Of a stretch of DNA of 49,080 bases, positions 7,845 through 15,543 are shown one piece after another (the stretch's first letter is position 1; the number at the start of each line of letters is the position of its first letter). Both the position numbers and the translations under genes were made by a program. The stretch spans positions 1-49,080 of the forward strand of contig NZ_SOGN01000058.1 of the NCBI RefSeq assembly GCF_004403395.1. The letters run 5' to 3'. This DNA comes from Cryobacterium cheniae (GTDB taxonomy: Bacteria > Actinomycetota > Actinomycetes > Actinomycetales > Microbacteriaceae). Below the pieces are notes generated by a model. The model did no database searches and had not been told where the DNA came from. It saw only the letters and a list, made by a program, of their open reading frames with translations.

Positions 7845-7850
7845 CGGATC

Positions 7851-8789
7851 ATGGATGCCAACGCACCGCCCCCGTGGATCTCCGCCGACGAGATCTTCGC
7901 CCGCGTCGGCTTCGAGGCCGCGGCCCGCGCCATCCAGGCCGCCGTGCGGGCCGGACTCGACCCGGCGGGTGACTGGCCCCGCGGCATCCTGCCCCTCGAC
8001 CAGGGCCAGCTGCTGCTCATGCCGTCCCGGTCTGCGGAGTTCGTGGGCGTCAAGGTCGCCACCGTCGCACCGGGCAACCCGCAGCTCGGCCGCCAGCGCA
8101 TCCAGGGCATCTACCTGCTGATGGATGCCGCCACGCTCAGCCCGGTCGCCCTGCTCGACGGCATCGCACTGACGACCCTGCGCACCCCGGCGGTGTCGGC
8201 GGCCGTCGCCGACCTGCTCGCGCCCGCCGACGTGGAGCACCTCGTGGTGTTCGGCTCGGGACCCCAGGCGTGGGGCCATGTCGCGGCGATGCGCGCCATC
8301 CGCCGGATCCGCCGGGTCACAGTGGTCGGCCGGCACCCGGGCCGCGCCGAGGCGCTTGCTGAGCGGGTGCGGGCCGCCGGGCAGCCCGCGCAGACCGGTA
8401 CCCCCGACGCCGTGCGCGACGCGCAGCTCATCGTCTGCGCCACCACCGCTCGCACCCCGCTGTTCGACGGATCCCTGGTCCCTCGGGACTCCTGCACGGT
8501 GGCAGTCGGTTCGCATGAGCCCGACGCCCGGGAGCTTCCCGGCGCGCTGATCGGGCGCGCGCAGGTCGTCGTCGAAGACAGCCAGGTTGTGCTGCGGGAG
8601 GGCGGCGACGTGCTGATCCCGATCCGGGAGGGCGTGATCGACGCCGGTTCCCTGGTGACGATGCGGGACATCCTCACCGGCACGGTCGCCGTCGACAACA
8701 CCCGCCCCCGCGTGTTCACCAGCTCCGGCATGTCCTGGCAGGACCTGGTGGTCGCCACCGCTGTCTTCCGCCCGGAGGGCCGCGGGTAG
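7851..8789 (+). CDS. Ornithine cyclodeaminase/mu-crystallin family protein
   Basis: This 312-residue NAD(P)-binding enzyme belongs to the OCD/mu-crystallin family, which includes ornithine cyclodeaminase, alanine dehydrogenase and ketimine or delta-1-pyrroline-2-carboxylate reductases. Visible are the substrate-side GVKVATVAPGNP, ALTTLRTPAVSAA, the Rossmann loop FGSGPQAWGHVAAM, the second half DAQLIVCATTARTPLFDG, and VAVGSHEPDARELPG. It is cytosolic. Which reaction it catalyses cannot be told from the family alone. ATG 7851 is fixed by the -10 box 6 nt upstream. It stands alone, with a candidate operator in front and an imperfect inverted repeat (8799-8875) behind. Confidence 0.88.
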   Translation: MDANAPPPWISADEIFARVGFEAAARAIQAAVRAGLDPAGDWPRGILPLDQGQLLLMPSRSAEFVGVKVATVAPGNPQLGRQRIQGIYLLMDAATLSPVALLDGIALTTLRTPAVSAAVADLLAPADVEHLVVFGSGPQAWGHVAAMRAIRRIRRVTVVGRHPGRAEALAERVRAAGQPAQTGTPDAVRDAQLIVCATTARTPLFDGSLVPRDSCTVAVGSHEPDARELPGALIGRAQVVVEDSQVVLREGGDVLIPIREGVIDAGSLVTMRDILTGTVAVDNTRPRVFTSSGMSWQDLVVATAVFRPEGRG

Positions 8790-8798
8790 CGTCGAACC

Positions 8799-8875
8799 AA
8801 ATCGACGGTGATTTTCTGCTGAAGGCGGTTTTTCAGAGGGTTTGGCACCGTTACGGGCAAAATCTCCGTCGAATT
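8799..8875. repeat. Imperfect 17-bp inverted repeat between convergent genes
   Basis: Arms 8799-8815 and 8859-8875 match at 15 of 17 positions (AAATCGACGGTGATTTT against the complement of AAAATCTCCGTCGAATT), with a 43-nt centre. It lies between convergent genes and is more AT-rich than its surroundings. It may be a small repeat element or a terminator; only one copy is in this window. A shorter pair AGCCCGG/CCGGGCT (8892-8926) follows at the end of the EamA gene. Confidence 0.55.
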
Positions 8876-8925
8876 CGTTCAGGACTCGGCAAGCCCGGGC
8901 TCGCCGAACCGCGGGCAGACCGGGC

Positions 8926-9894
8926 TCAGTCGACGACGGCGGGCGACGGATGCGCCGGGGCCGGCGCCGCAGGCACGGCCGTCACCGCCTGCAGCCGGTG
9001 CCCTTGCTCCACCCGCTGCCCCCACGAGGTGCCGGCGATGATCAGCCCGGCCCCGAGCACCGCCACCAGGCCGAGGCTCTCGCTGCCGAGGCTCACCCCC
9101 ACGAGCACCGCCCAGACCGGCTCGGTGCCCATCAGCAGGCTGGCCCGAGCGGCGGACGTGTGCCGGATCGCCCAGGTCTGGGCCAGGAACGCGAAAACGC
9201 TGCAGGCCAGCCCGAGATAGAGCACCCCGAGCCAGGCCGCCGGGCCGAAGGCGCCGATCGCTCGCAGCGTGCCCGGCGCATCCGCTGCCAGGAAGACGAC
9301 GGCACCCACGGCGGCCTGCACCAGCGTGATCGTGAGCGTGCCGGGCCGGCGGCCGGCGCCGTCAGCGCGGGTCAGGCGGCCGACCATGGTGACGTGCAGG
9401 GCGCGCACGAGCGCCGCCGCGAGCATGAGCAGGTCGCCCGGATTCGGGGCGCGGAAACCGTTGCCGGAGACGAGCAGCGCCACTCCGACGACCGCGAGCA
9501 CCGCAGCCACGAAGAATGAGCGCGGCAGCCAGTTGCGTGCCGCGACCGACTCGAGAATCGGGGTGAGGATGATCGTCAGGCTGATGATCAGGCCGGCGTT
9601 CGTTGCCGAGGTCACGGCCACGCCGGCCGTCTCCAGCCAGAGGATCGCCGCCTGCGTGAGCCCGAGCAGGCCACCCACGGCCAGCTCGGCGCGGGTCGGC
9701 CGCCGGGGCCGGCTCAGCGCCCAGATCAGCAGCAGCGCGAGCGCGGCCACGAGGAAGCGCAGCGCCAGCACGGCGCCCACGCTCGCCTGCTCGGTGAGCA
9801 CCTTGGCGGCGAGGTAGCTGCCGCCCCAGACCAGCGCGACGAGCAGCAGGACGGCGTCGATGCGGTAGCGTCCGAGCCGCGGGAGAAAGGTCAT
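8926..9894 (-). CDS. EamA/DMT-superfamily transporter
   Basis: This 322-residue integral membrane protein has ten predicted TM segments arranged as two EamA repeats. The first opens with LLLVALVWGGSYLAAKVLTE and contains ALRFLVAALAL; the second opens near GDLLMLAAALVRALHV and has TEPVWAVLVGVSLG before the last helices. DMT proteins of this type export amino acids or other metabolites; the substrate is unknown. ATG 9894 (MTFLPRLGRY) is the natural start, just before the first TM segment. In-frame codons further upstream come from the palindromic repeat at 9991-10048 and should not be counted as protein. The C-terminal tail is Ala/Pro-rich. Confidence 0.88.
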   Translation of the reverse strand: MTFLPRLGRYRIDAVLLLVALVWGGSYLAAKVLTEQASVGAVLALRFLVAALALLLIWALSRPRRPTRAELAVGGLLGLTQAAILWLETAGVAVTSATNAGLIISLTIILTPILESVAARNWLPRSFFVAAVLAVVGVALLVSGNGFRAPNPGDLLMLAAALVRALHVTMVGRLTRADGAGRRPGTLTITLVQAAVGAVVFLAADAPGTLRAIGAFGPAAWLGVLYLGLACSVFAFLAQTWAIRHTSAARASLLMGTEPVWAVLVGVSLGSESLGLVAVLGAGLIIAGTSWGQRVEQGHRLQAVTAVPAAPAPAHPSPAVVD

Positions 9895-9990
9895 GGGCCC
9901 ATGCTGCCGGGCGGCATCCGTGAAGTCCAAATCACGTCGCAACAGGGCGTGATCCTCCCCAAGCCCTCCTCCGCCAGGCATCCCCCACCG

Positions 9991-10048
9991 CGAGAGCGGG
10001 TGAATCGTCGTTATGAGGTGCTCGAACCGACGATTCACCCGCGCTCGC
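9991..10048. repeat. Long palindromic repeat, copy 2
   Basis: Left arm CGAGAGCGGGTGAATCGTCG at 9991-10010 and right arm CGACGATTCACCCGCGCTCG at 10028-10047 form an imperfect palindrome. The arms match copy 1 (1454-1516) apart from a few bases, while the loop sequence differs. It abuts the stop codon of the amidase gene (10049), so it may terminate that operon. Confidence 0.75.
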
Positions 10049-10969
10049 TCAGAGCACGCTCTTGGGGAGCCGGTGCACCGTCACTGCCCCGACGGCGGTG
10101 AACGGATGCAGCGGGTCGGGCGCGACGGCACCCGTCGGTCCACCGAGACGCGAGTGTCCCACAGCGCTCATGACCGCATAGGCATCACCGGCCTCCCACC
10201 CCTGGTCCTCGACGAGGAACGCAAACATGTCCTCATAGCCGCGCATGATGCTCTCCTGCACCGGGTCACCCAGCCCCACGAAGATCCACTCCTCGCCGGT
10301 TTCAACCCGCGGCGCCCTGAGCGCCATTCCTTTCACCAGGTCGATGCTGACCACGGCGATCCCCTCCGCCTCGATCGCCACGAAGGAGGACTCCCCCTCG
10401 GCCATGATCGCGTGGATGTCACCGATGGACAGGTAGGCGCCCTTGACCATCACCGGCAGGTAGACCGTCGAACCAGGACGGCAATCCGTGACATCCATGT
10501 TTCCGCCCTGGGGGTAGGACGGCATGATCGTCGAATTCGTGCCCGCTGCGGGCGCCGTGCCGATGCACCCGATCATCGGCAGCGGCGCGAAGACGTGGCG
10601 GTCCGTGACGTGCACGCCGGCCGAGTCGATGGGCACCCGCCGGGTGAACATGCCTTTCCCCATGACGTTCTGCAGGGCGCCCGATCCCGGCAGACTCACC
10701 GACCAGCCCCAGTCCTTCAGCTGGATCTCGTGGATCGTGACCGCGAGGGCGTCACCGGGCTCGGCCCCTTCGACATAGACCGGGCCCGTCACCGGGTTGA
10801 TCTGCACCGTGAGCCGGTCCATGTCGTGATGCGCGTGCAGCTGCTCGTACACCTCGTCGCTGGTTTCGAAGCCGATCCGCTCACCGGTGCCCGGAGAGAT
10901 GCGCAGGGCCGGCGGACGGTCGGCCGAGAAGCCCGGCTGGCCATGGCTCTTGTCCAGAAAGTGGTCCAT
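10049..10969 (-). CDS. Acetamidase/formamidase family protein
   Basis: This 306-residue protein belongs to the FmdA/AmdA family, which hydrolyses short amides such as formamide or acetamide to ammonia and the acid. Supporting blocks are NPVTGPVYVEGAEPGDALAV, MIGCIGTAPA, PSYPQGGNMDVTDC, PVMVKGAYLSIGDIHA and AYAVMSAVGHSRL. It is probably cytosolic (no signal peptide). The gene is last in a leftward operon hydrolase-permease-amidase, with 3 bp to the permease stop, and ends at the second palindromic repeat. The family has been given other amide substrates, so the true substrate is best judged with the operon: uptake and hydrolysis of an amino-acid-derived amide is a reasonable inference. Confidence 0.9.
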   Translation of the reverse strand: MDHFLDKSHGQPGFSADRPPALRISPGTGERIGFETSDEVYEQLHAHHDMDRLTVQINPVTGPVYVEGAEPGDALAVTIHEIQLKDWGWSVSLPGSGALQNVMGKGMFTRRVPIDSAGVHVTDRHVFAPLPMIGCIGTAPAAGTNSTIMPSYPQGGNMDVTDCRPGSTVYLPVMVKGAYLSIGDIHAIMAEGESSFVAIEAEGIAVVSIDLVKGMALRAPRVETGEEWIFVGLGDPVQESIMRGYEDMFAFLVEDQGWEAGDAYAVMSAVGHSRLGGPTGAVAPDPLHPFTAVGAVTVHRLPKSVL

Positions 10970-10972
10970 GGT

Positions 10973-12409
10973 CTACAGCCCCGCCCGCTCGCCGGTGGCA
11001 GGTACCGCGAGCGGGACGGCGGCAGATTCGCCGTCCAGAGCGGTCTTGCGTCCTGTGTGCCGGTAGTAGAGGAAGACGGCGGCCCCGAGCACGAGCCAGA
11101 TCAGGCCACCGATCTTGGCCAGCGGACTCGCGTTGAGCAGCACGTAACCGATGATCAGGAAGCCGATGACCGGCACCACCAGGTGCAGCAGGTAGTTCGT
11201 CGACTTCTTGCGCACGATGTAGTGCACGATCACAGAGAGGTGCAGCAGCATGAAGCCGAAGAGGGCACCGAAGTTGACCAGCGCCGCGATGAGGTCGATC
11301 TGGCCCACGAAGAACAGCACGAGAACGGCGGAGAGACCGGAGACGAGGAGGACCGCGTTCCGGGGAACCTGTCGGCTGCTGATCTCGCTGAGGAACTTCG
11401 GCAGCTGGCGGTCCCGGCTCATCGAGAACAGCAACCGGGACGTCGCGGCCTGAGCGGCCATGGCGTTCGCGATTCCGATGGCCAGCACGTTCACCACGAA
11501 GAAGGCTGTGGCCCACCCGCTGTTGGAGGCAGCCTCGACGACGGTGAAGAACGCGTTGCCGGCCTCACTGTCGCTGAAGGATGCTCGCCCCGCCGAGAGG
11601 GCGCTCGCCAGCCAGGTCTGCACAATGAAGAGCAGTGCGACGATGAGAAGAGCCGTGATCATGGCCTTCCCCGCGGAGTTGCGTCCACCGGTCGATTCCT
11701 CGGCCATCGTGGAGATGCCGTCGAAGCCGAGGAAACTCAGCACGGCGATCGAGAGAGCGGATGCGATCAGTGGCCCGGTCACCGCGCTTGCGTCCCAGAG
11801 CGGGAGGATGGTGAATTCAGCGCCGGGGACCGAGCCGTTGGTCAGCGCGGTGACGGCGATGATCACGAAGATCACGACGAACGTGAGCTCGATCGCGAGG
11901 AAAACCCGGTTCATCCGCTTGATGGAGGTGATCCCGAGCAGGTTGATCGCGGTGTTGATCCCGACGAAGAGGAGTGCCCACACCCAGCGCGGGGAGTCAG
12001 GGAAGATCCCGATCATCGACTCGGCGGCGAACACATAGAGCAAGGTGGGAACGAGCAGGTAGTCGAGCAGGATGGCCCAGCCGGCGAAGAATCCCGCCGT
12101 GGGATGGATGCCCCGGCCGACGTAGGAGAAGACCGAACCGGCCAGGGGAATCGATTTCGCCATCTGGGCGTAAGCCAGCGCCGTGAAGATCATGGCAATC
12201 AGGCCGATCAGGTAGACCAGCGGCACCATGCCCGCCGACGCGTTGTAGACCGTTCCGAAGATGGCCCAGGGGGCGATCGGAACCATGAAGATCAAACCGT
12301 AGATCAACAGGTCGGTGGTGGAGACGGAACGTTTCAGCTGCTGCTTGTAGCCGAAGGACTCCAGCTGCTCCTGCGCGTTGAGTTCGGGCGAGCTCGGGGA
12401 TGCGGTCAT
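10973..12409 (-). CDS. APC-family amino acid permease
   Basis: This 478-residue membrane protein has about twelve TM segments and the APC superfamily features. TM1 contains TDLLIYGLIFMVPIAPWAIFG, TM3 is preceded by AYAQMAKSIPLAGSVFSYVG, and FLGFDGISTMAEES is the conserved TM6-7 region. It imports an amino acid or related amine by cation symport. ATG 12409 (MTASPSSPEL) is preferred: it follows an AGAAAG tract, and an extension to 12613 would run into the upstream hydrolase. It sits between the S33 hydrolase gene (37 bp gap) and the amidase gene (3 bp gap), which suggests it brings in the substrate or takes up the product of those enzymes. Confidence 0.92.
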   Translation of the reverse strand: MTASPSSPELNAQEQLESFGYKQQLKRSVSTTDLLIYGLIFMVPIAPWAIFGTVYNASAGMVPLVYLIGLIAMIFTALAYAQMAKSIPLAGSVFSYVGRGIHPTAGFFAGWAILLDYLLVPTLLYVFAAESMIGIFPDSPRWVWALLFVGINTAINLLGITSIKRMNRVFLAIELTFVVIFVIIAVTALTNGSVPGAEFTILPLWDASAVTGPLIASALSIAVLSFLGFDGISTMAEESTGGRNSAGKAMITALLIVALLFIVQTWLASALSAGRASFSDSEAGNAFFTVVEAASNSGWATAFFVVNVLAIGIANAMAAQAATSRLLFSMSRDRQLPKFLSEISSRQVPRNAVLLVSGLSAVLVLFFVGQIDLIAALVNFGALFGFMLLHLSVIVHYIVRKKSTNYLLHLVVPVIGFLIIGYVLLNASPLAKIGGLIWLVLGAAVFLYYRHTGRKTALDGESAAVPLAVPATGERAGL

Positions 12410-12446
12410 CGGGGTGCTCTTTCTCTTGGAGAAGGGATAGTGGGCG

Positions 12447-13358
12447 TCAGAGGGAGGGTGAAGAGTCGTGCCGGGCCAGGAACGCGGCGATGACGGAGCG
12501 AAACGCCTCGGGCTGCTCCAGATGGGTGCAGTGGCTGGCACCGGCGAAGACGTGGCTGGCCACTGTGGGAATGCGGTCGAGAAAAGGTCTCCAGGTGGCC
12601 GGGGTTGCCTCATCGAATTCGCCGGCCACCACGAGCGTCGGCGCCTCGATCTGATCGAGCCGGTCGATGATGCTCCAGGAGCGGAGTGTGCCGACCACGT
12701 GGAACTCGTTGGGCCCGTTCATGGTGTGGTAGACCGTGGGTTCGGCCTCCATCTGGGCGACGCTGCGCTGGAAGTCATCCGGTACCGGTGTGACGCGGCA
12801 GACGTGGCGCTCGTAGAAGACCTCGGCCGCAGCGAGATAGTCGGGGTGCGTCACGGTGCCCTGAGTCTCATGCCGGCTGAGCGTCGCCTGCACTTCCACC
12901 GGCAGCAGTGCACGCAGTCCAGCAGCGCCCTCGGCCCACAGAGCCATAGAGGCCGGAGAGTTGCAGATGGACAGGCTACGCAGACCTGCGGGCCGGTGCG
13001 TGGCGATCTCAGCGCCGAGCATCCCACCCCAGGACTGGCCAAGGAGGTGGTAGTCGGCCAGTCCCAGTGCGGCGACGAGATTCTCGAACTCGTCGACGAA
13101 CAGCTGGGGTGTCCAGAAGTCCTCTGCGGCGTCGGGCAGGTGCGTGCTGTTGCCACAGCCGAGCTGGTCGTAGTGGATGACGGTGCGTCCGCTGTCGGCG
13201 AGCTCGTCGAGGTTGAGCAGGTAGTCGTGGGCCATTCCCGGCCCTCCGTGCAGCACGATCAGGGGCAGGGCTCCGGCCCGCGGCTCGTCGGGTGCGGTGA
13301 TACGAACCCAGGTTTCCCACGCGCAGAATGGCACGGACCGGGTACTGATTTCAGGCAT
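12447..13358 (-). CDS. Alpha/beta hydrolase, proline iminopeptidase (S33) family
   Basis: This 303-residue serine hydrolase has the S33 signature: HGGPGM (residues 37-42, oxyanion hole), DQLGCGNS, nucleophile elbow GQSWGG with Ser109, the Asp of AGEFDEATP and the His of GASHCTHLEQ. Relatives include prolyl aminopeptidase and L-amino-acid amidase. There is no signal peptide, so it is probably cytosolic. ATG 13358 follows a GGGAGAGAGA Shine-Dalgarno. It is the first gene of the operon that continues with an APC permease and an acetamidase-family enzyme, and a GntR regulator is transcribed away from it. Together these suggest breakdown of a small peptide or amino-acid amide; the compound is not identifiable. 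Confidence 0.88.
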   Translation of the reverse strand: MPEISTRSVPFCAWETWVRITAPDEPRAGALPLIVLHGGPGMAHDYLLNLDELADSGRTVIHYDQLGCGNSTHLPDAAEDFWTPQLFVDEFENLVAALGLADYHLLGQSWGGMLGAEIATHRPAGLRSLSICNSPASMALWAEGAAGLRALLPVEVQATLSRHETQGTVTHPDYLAAAEVFYERHVCRVTPVPDDFQRSVAQMEAEPTVYHTMNGPNEFHVVGTLRSWSIIDRLDQIEAPTLVVAGEFDEATPATWRPFLDRIPTVASHVFAGASHCTHLEQPEAFRSVIAAFLARHDSSPSL

Positions 13359-13418
13359 TGGTCTCTCTCCCGATTCACGACCGCGTATAGACGGTGACCA
13401 ATAGCATGGCGGAGTAAA

Positions 13419-13435
13419 GGTCTCGCAACAAGACC
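13419..13435. promoter_or_regulatory. Candidate GntR operator in the divergent promoter region
   Basis: GGTCT (13419-13423) and AGACC (13431-13435) form a dyad within AAAGGTCT...AGACCATTT. A TNGTC-type half-site is common for FCD/GntR regulators. It lies midway between the hydrolase operon (start 13358) and the regulator gene (start 13524); a possible regulator -10, TAATAT, is at 13449-13454. Confidence 0.4.
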
Positions 13436-13523
13436 ATTTTTTGTGTCTTAATATAGGCGTTACAAGCCGGACACGTTCTTCCCACCCGTGTGGGGGCCAG
13501 CGGCAAGGAGAGAACGGACCATC

Positions 13524-14333
13524 ATGGGCGATCCACGGCAAGCCCCAGCGGCCGGCCGACCGCTTCCCAGGCCGACATCGGGACCGGACCCCGTGGGTTC
13601 TTTGGCTACCCCGCTTGCCGCGGTCTCGCGGGCAGACGAAATCACCGACCGCCTGATCACGGCCATTGCGATCGGTGAGTACCTGCCGGGCGCCCGGTTG
13701 CCGTCCGAGCGGGAGCTGGCAGCCTCTCTCCGCGTCGGCCGCATGACGGTTCGCGCCGCAATCGCCACATTGGTCAGCCAGGGACTGTTGGAGACCCAGC
13801 GCGGCCGCGGCGGCGGTTCATTCGTCCGTGAGCAGTGGACCTCGTCGTCGAAAGCGTCAGTTCACCGCACTCTGTCGGCGCGCTGGGAAGTCCTCCGCGA
13901 TACCTGCGAGGCGGTGAGCCATCTCCAGGGCACAATCGCGCGAGCTGCCGCAGAGAAACGCACCGATGCGGATGTCACGTTGCTGCAGCAGCGTCTGGCC
14001 GCATTCCGGGAGGCCGAGTCGGGCCCGCAGTCCCAGCGGGCGGATGAGCTGTTACATATCGCGATCTGCGCGGCCGCTCACAATGACACCCTGCAGTCCG
14101 TGTTGTTCGAGTTGGAATCCCGGGTCAGTATCGCTGCCCCGGCGCACCTCTGGGGCTCGACCGCGGGAATGCGGGCGATGGAGCTGCGGGCCCTCGCTGA
14201 CCACGAGAACCTCATCGATGCGATCTGCTCTCGGCGGCCCGACGATGCCAGCGCGATCGCCCTGGAGCACGCCCGCATCGACCTCGAGCTTCTCGAAGAG
14301 GCCCTGCAGCGAGCCGGCGCCCCCGACGCCTGA
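13524..14333 (+). CDS. GntR-family transcriptional regulator, FCD (FadR) subfamily
   Basis: This 269-residue DNA-binding protein has a winged helix near residues 45-105: LPSERELAASLRVGRMTVRAA, then GLLETQRGRGGGSFV. An all-helical FCD-type ligand domain follows, with the metal or ligand residues likely in HIAICAAAHN and LADHENLIDAI. FadR-type regulators sense small organic acids or amino-acid derivatives. ATG 13524 is chosen for the AAGGAG Shine-Dalgarno 14 nt upstream. The ~37 residues before the HTH domain are Pro-rich and probably disordered. The gene is divergent from the hydrolase-permease-amidase operon with a 165-bp shared promoter region, so that operon is its likely target. Confidence 0.9.
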   Translation: MGDPRQAPAAGRPLPRPTSGPDPVGSLATPLAAVSRADEITDRLITAIAIGEYLPGARLPSERELAASLRVGRMTVRAAIATLVSQGLLETQRGRGGGSFVREQWTSSSKASVHRTLSARWEVLRDTCEAVSHLQGTIARAAAEKRTDADVTLLQQRLAAFREAESGPQSQRADELLHIAICAAAHNDTLQSVLFELESRVSIAAPAHLWGSTAGMRAMELRALADHENLIDAICSRRPDDASAIALEHARIDLELLEEALQRAGAPDA

Positions 14334-14375
14334 ATGCGAGCGGGCGTGAGCGACGGATGCGACGAAGCCGCCACC

Positions 14376-14555
14376 TCACTGCTCGACGAGCTGCTCCCAC
14401 TCCCGCTGCACATCGCGCGTGAACAACAACTGCTTGACCATGACGGGAATCTCCCACACCAACCAGATCGGGACCAGCAGGAACGGCCACGGGCCGGCGG
14501 GGGTCTGCAACAGACCGACCACGGCGATGAAGATCGCCAGCGGAATTTTGACCAC
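14376..14555 (-). CDS. Small two-TM membrane protein, uncharacterised
   Basis: This 59-residue protein starts at GTG 14555 (VVKIPLAIFIAVVGLLQ), selected because an AGGGGG Shine-Dalgarno lies about 8 nt upstream. In-frame codons further upstream (to 14627) lack such a signal. It has two closely spaced hydrophobic segments (IPLAIFIAVVGLL and WPFLLVPIWLVWEIPVMV) and a charged tail ending REWEQLVEQ. I do not recognise a family. It lies between the convergent end of the GntR gene and the start-distal side of the NAD(P)HX epimerase gene on the same strand as the latter, so it could be the last gene of that transcript. Confidence 0.5.
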   Translation of the reverse strand: MVKIPLAIFIAVVGLLQTPAGPWPFLLVPIWLVWEIPVMVKQLLFTRDVQREWEQLVEQ

Positions 14556-14666
14556 GGCATCGACCCCCTGAGTGCCGCTCGGTGGAAGGAATTGATTATC
14601 GACCGTTGACGCTCCGGGGGCACGCATCCGCAACGGCGACGACCCAGGAAACAGCAGAGAAAGTGC

Positions 14667-15353
14667 CTACCCGCGATCTCGGGCCGCGATCCGCTCGAGC
14701 TCGTCCCCGATGCCGATGTCGGCCACGACGATCCGCCCGGTCAGGTTCGCCGCGGGTTCCCGGAGCAGGCCGGGCTTGCAGCCGCCGAACGTCACCGTCA
14801 GGTCCGCGGGCAGCACGGTGGGGTCCGGCACGGCGCCGTCGTCGACACCGATCCCACTGGGCAGGTCCACCGCGATTACCCGGGGCACGGCATCGCCGTG
14901 CAGCACGGGCAGGATGGCGGCCACCACCTCCCGGGCACGCCCACGGAGTGCCGGGCTGGCGCTCGTGCCGGTGCCGAGGATGCCGTCCAGGATCACAGCG
15001 GATGCCCGGGCGGCGCCGGCGAGTGCGGCATCCGTCACATCGAGGGGCAGCAGCGCCGCCCCTGCCGCCAGGGCGGCGAGGAGTCCGCCCTCATACAACC
15101 GGGCCGCCGTGGGCACGATGGCCACCCGGGCACCCTGCGCGGCGAGCAGCGCCGCCGCGTGCAGGGCGTCGCCGCCGTTGTTCCCCGCGCCGGCCAGCAC
15201 CAGCACCCGCGCGCCCGGCACTCCCCCGCGCTCCTCGAGCAGCGCCGCGGTCTCCCCGGCGAGCGCGACCGACGCCCGCTCCATCAGCGGCACGCCGGCC
15301 GCCAGGAAGGGAGCTTCGGCCTCGCGCATCTGGGCGGCGGTGTAGGTCTTCAC
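14667..15353 (-). CDS. nnrE: NAD(P)H-hydrate epimerase
   Basis: This 228-residue protein corresponds to the YjeF N-terminal domain, which interconverts R- and S-NAD(P)HX so that the dehydratase can repair the hydrated cofactors. Motifs are the LVLAGAGNNGGDAL loop, VILDGILGTG, VIAVDLPSGI and the Lys-containing TFGGCKPGL. In many bacteria the epimerase is fused to the ADP/ATP-dependent dehydratase; here it is a single-domain protein and the dehydratase is not in the window. The GTG start at 15353 is fixed by the -10 box TACCCT (15360-15365) exactly 6 nt upstream, implying a leaderless message. It is divergent from the secreted-protein gene. Confidence 0.9.
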   Translation of the reverse strand: MKTYTAAQMREAEAPFLAAGVPLMERASVALAGETAALLEERGGVPGARVLVLAGAGNNGGDALHAAALLAAQGARVAIVPTAARLYEGGLLAALAAGAALLPLDVTDAALAGAARASAVILDGILGTGTSASPALRGRAREVVAAILPVLHGDAVPRVIAVDLPSGIGVDDGAVPDPTVLPADLTVTFGGCKPGLLREPAANLTGRIVVADIGIGDELERIAARDRG

Positions 15354-15359
15354 GTCGTC

Positions 15360-15365
15360 AGGGTA
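15360..15365 (-). promoter_or_regulatory. -10 box TACCCT of the epimerase gene (leaderless)
   Basis: It lies exactly 6 nt before GTG 15353; no Shine-Dalgarno is visible. Confidence 0.5.
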
Positions 15366-15441
15366 CGCCCGCGGCACCCCTCCCGGAGGCGCCGTCGACC
15401 CGAGCCGGAAGCCACCTGGTACCCGGCTCCCCGTTCCAAAG

Positions 15442-15477
15442 CGCCCGACAGGGATTTCCGAGAGTCCCTGTCGGGCG
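15442..15477. promoter_or_regulatory. Perfect 13-bp palindrome upstream of the secreted-protein gene
   Basis: CGCCCGACAGGGA (15442-15454) and its exact complement (15465-15477) flank a 10-nt loop. It lies in the divergent region, and its right arm overlaps the expected -35 position of a possible -10 TAGCAT (15492-15497). It has no T-tract, and no gene ends here, so an operator or a structured leader is more likely than a terminator. Confidence 0.55.
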
Positions 15478-15543
15478 TGCTCGGACAGGCGTAGCATCCG
15501 CTAGGACCCCGCTCCAACCCGACTCCACACAGAGGAGACCCAC

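Larger units (their letters stand above)
7539..7850. other. 312-bp divergent intergenic region
   Basis: It contains a possible -10 for the PfkB gene (TAGGCT, complement of 7582-7587), a small dyad CCCTG-ATTG-CAGGG (7748-7761, approximate), the 9-bp palindrome at 7793-7825 and the leaderless promoter of the cyclodeaminase gene. I see no ORF with a credible start and no recognisable RNA gene in the rest. Confidence 0.5.

Noticed and set aside
7539..7850. Possible SRP RNA, riboswitch or other structured RNA
   Set aside because: The region has several dyads but I could not match any known consensus core (no GGAA-type SRP loop, no riboswitch signature).
6627..8516. Single 629-residue leftward protein
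   Set aside because: Only the part downstream of ATG 7538 is a PfkB kinase. The rest is antisense to the cyclodeaminase gene and passes through intergenic DNA.
10013..12493. 826-codon rightward open frame
   Set aside because: It is antisense to the well-supported acetamidase and APC permease genes, has no family features and is full of His/Arg/Gly/Asp typical of complementary GC-rich frames.
14376..14627. Longer version of the small two-TM protein starting at 14627
   Set aside because: The extra N-terminal residues lack a ribosome site, whereas GTG 14555 has AGGGGG at normal spacing; the longer form is not excluded.
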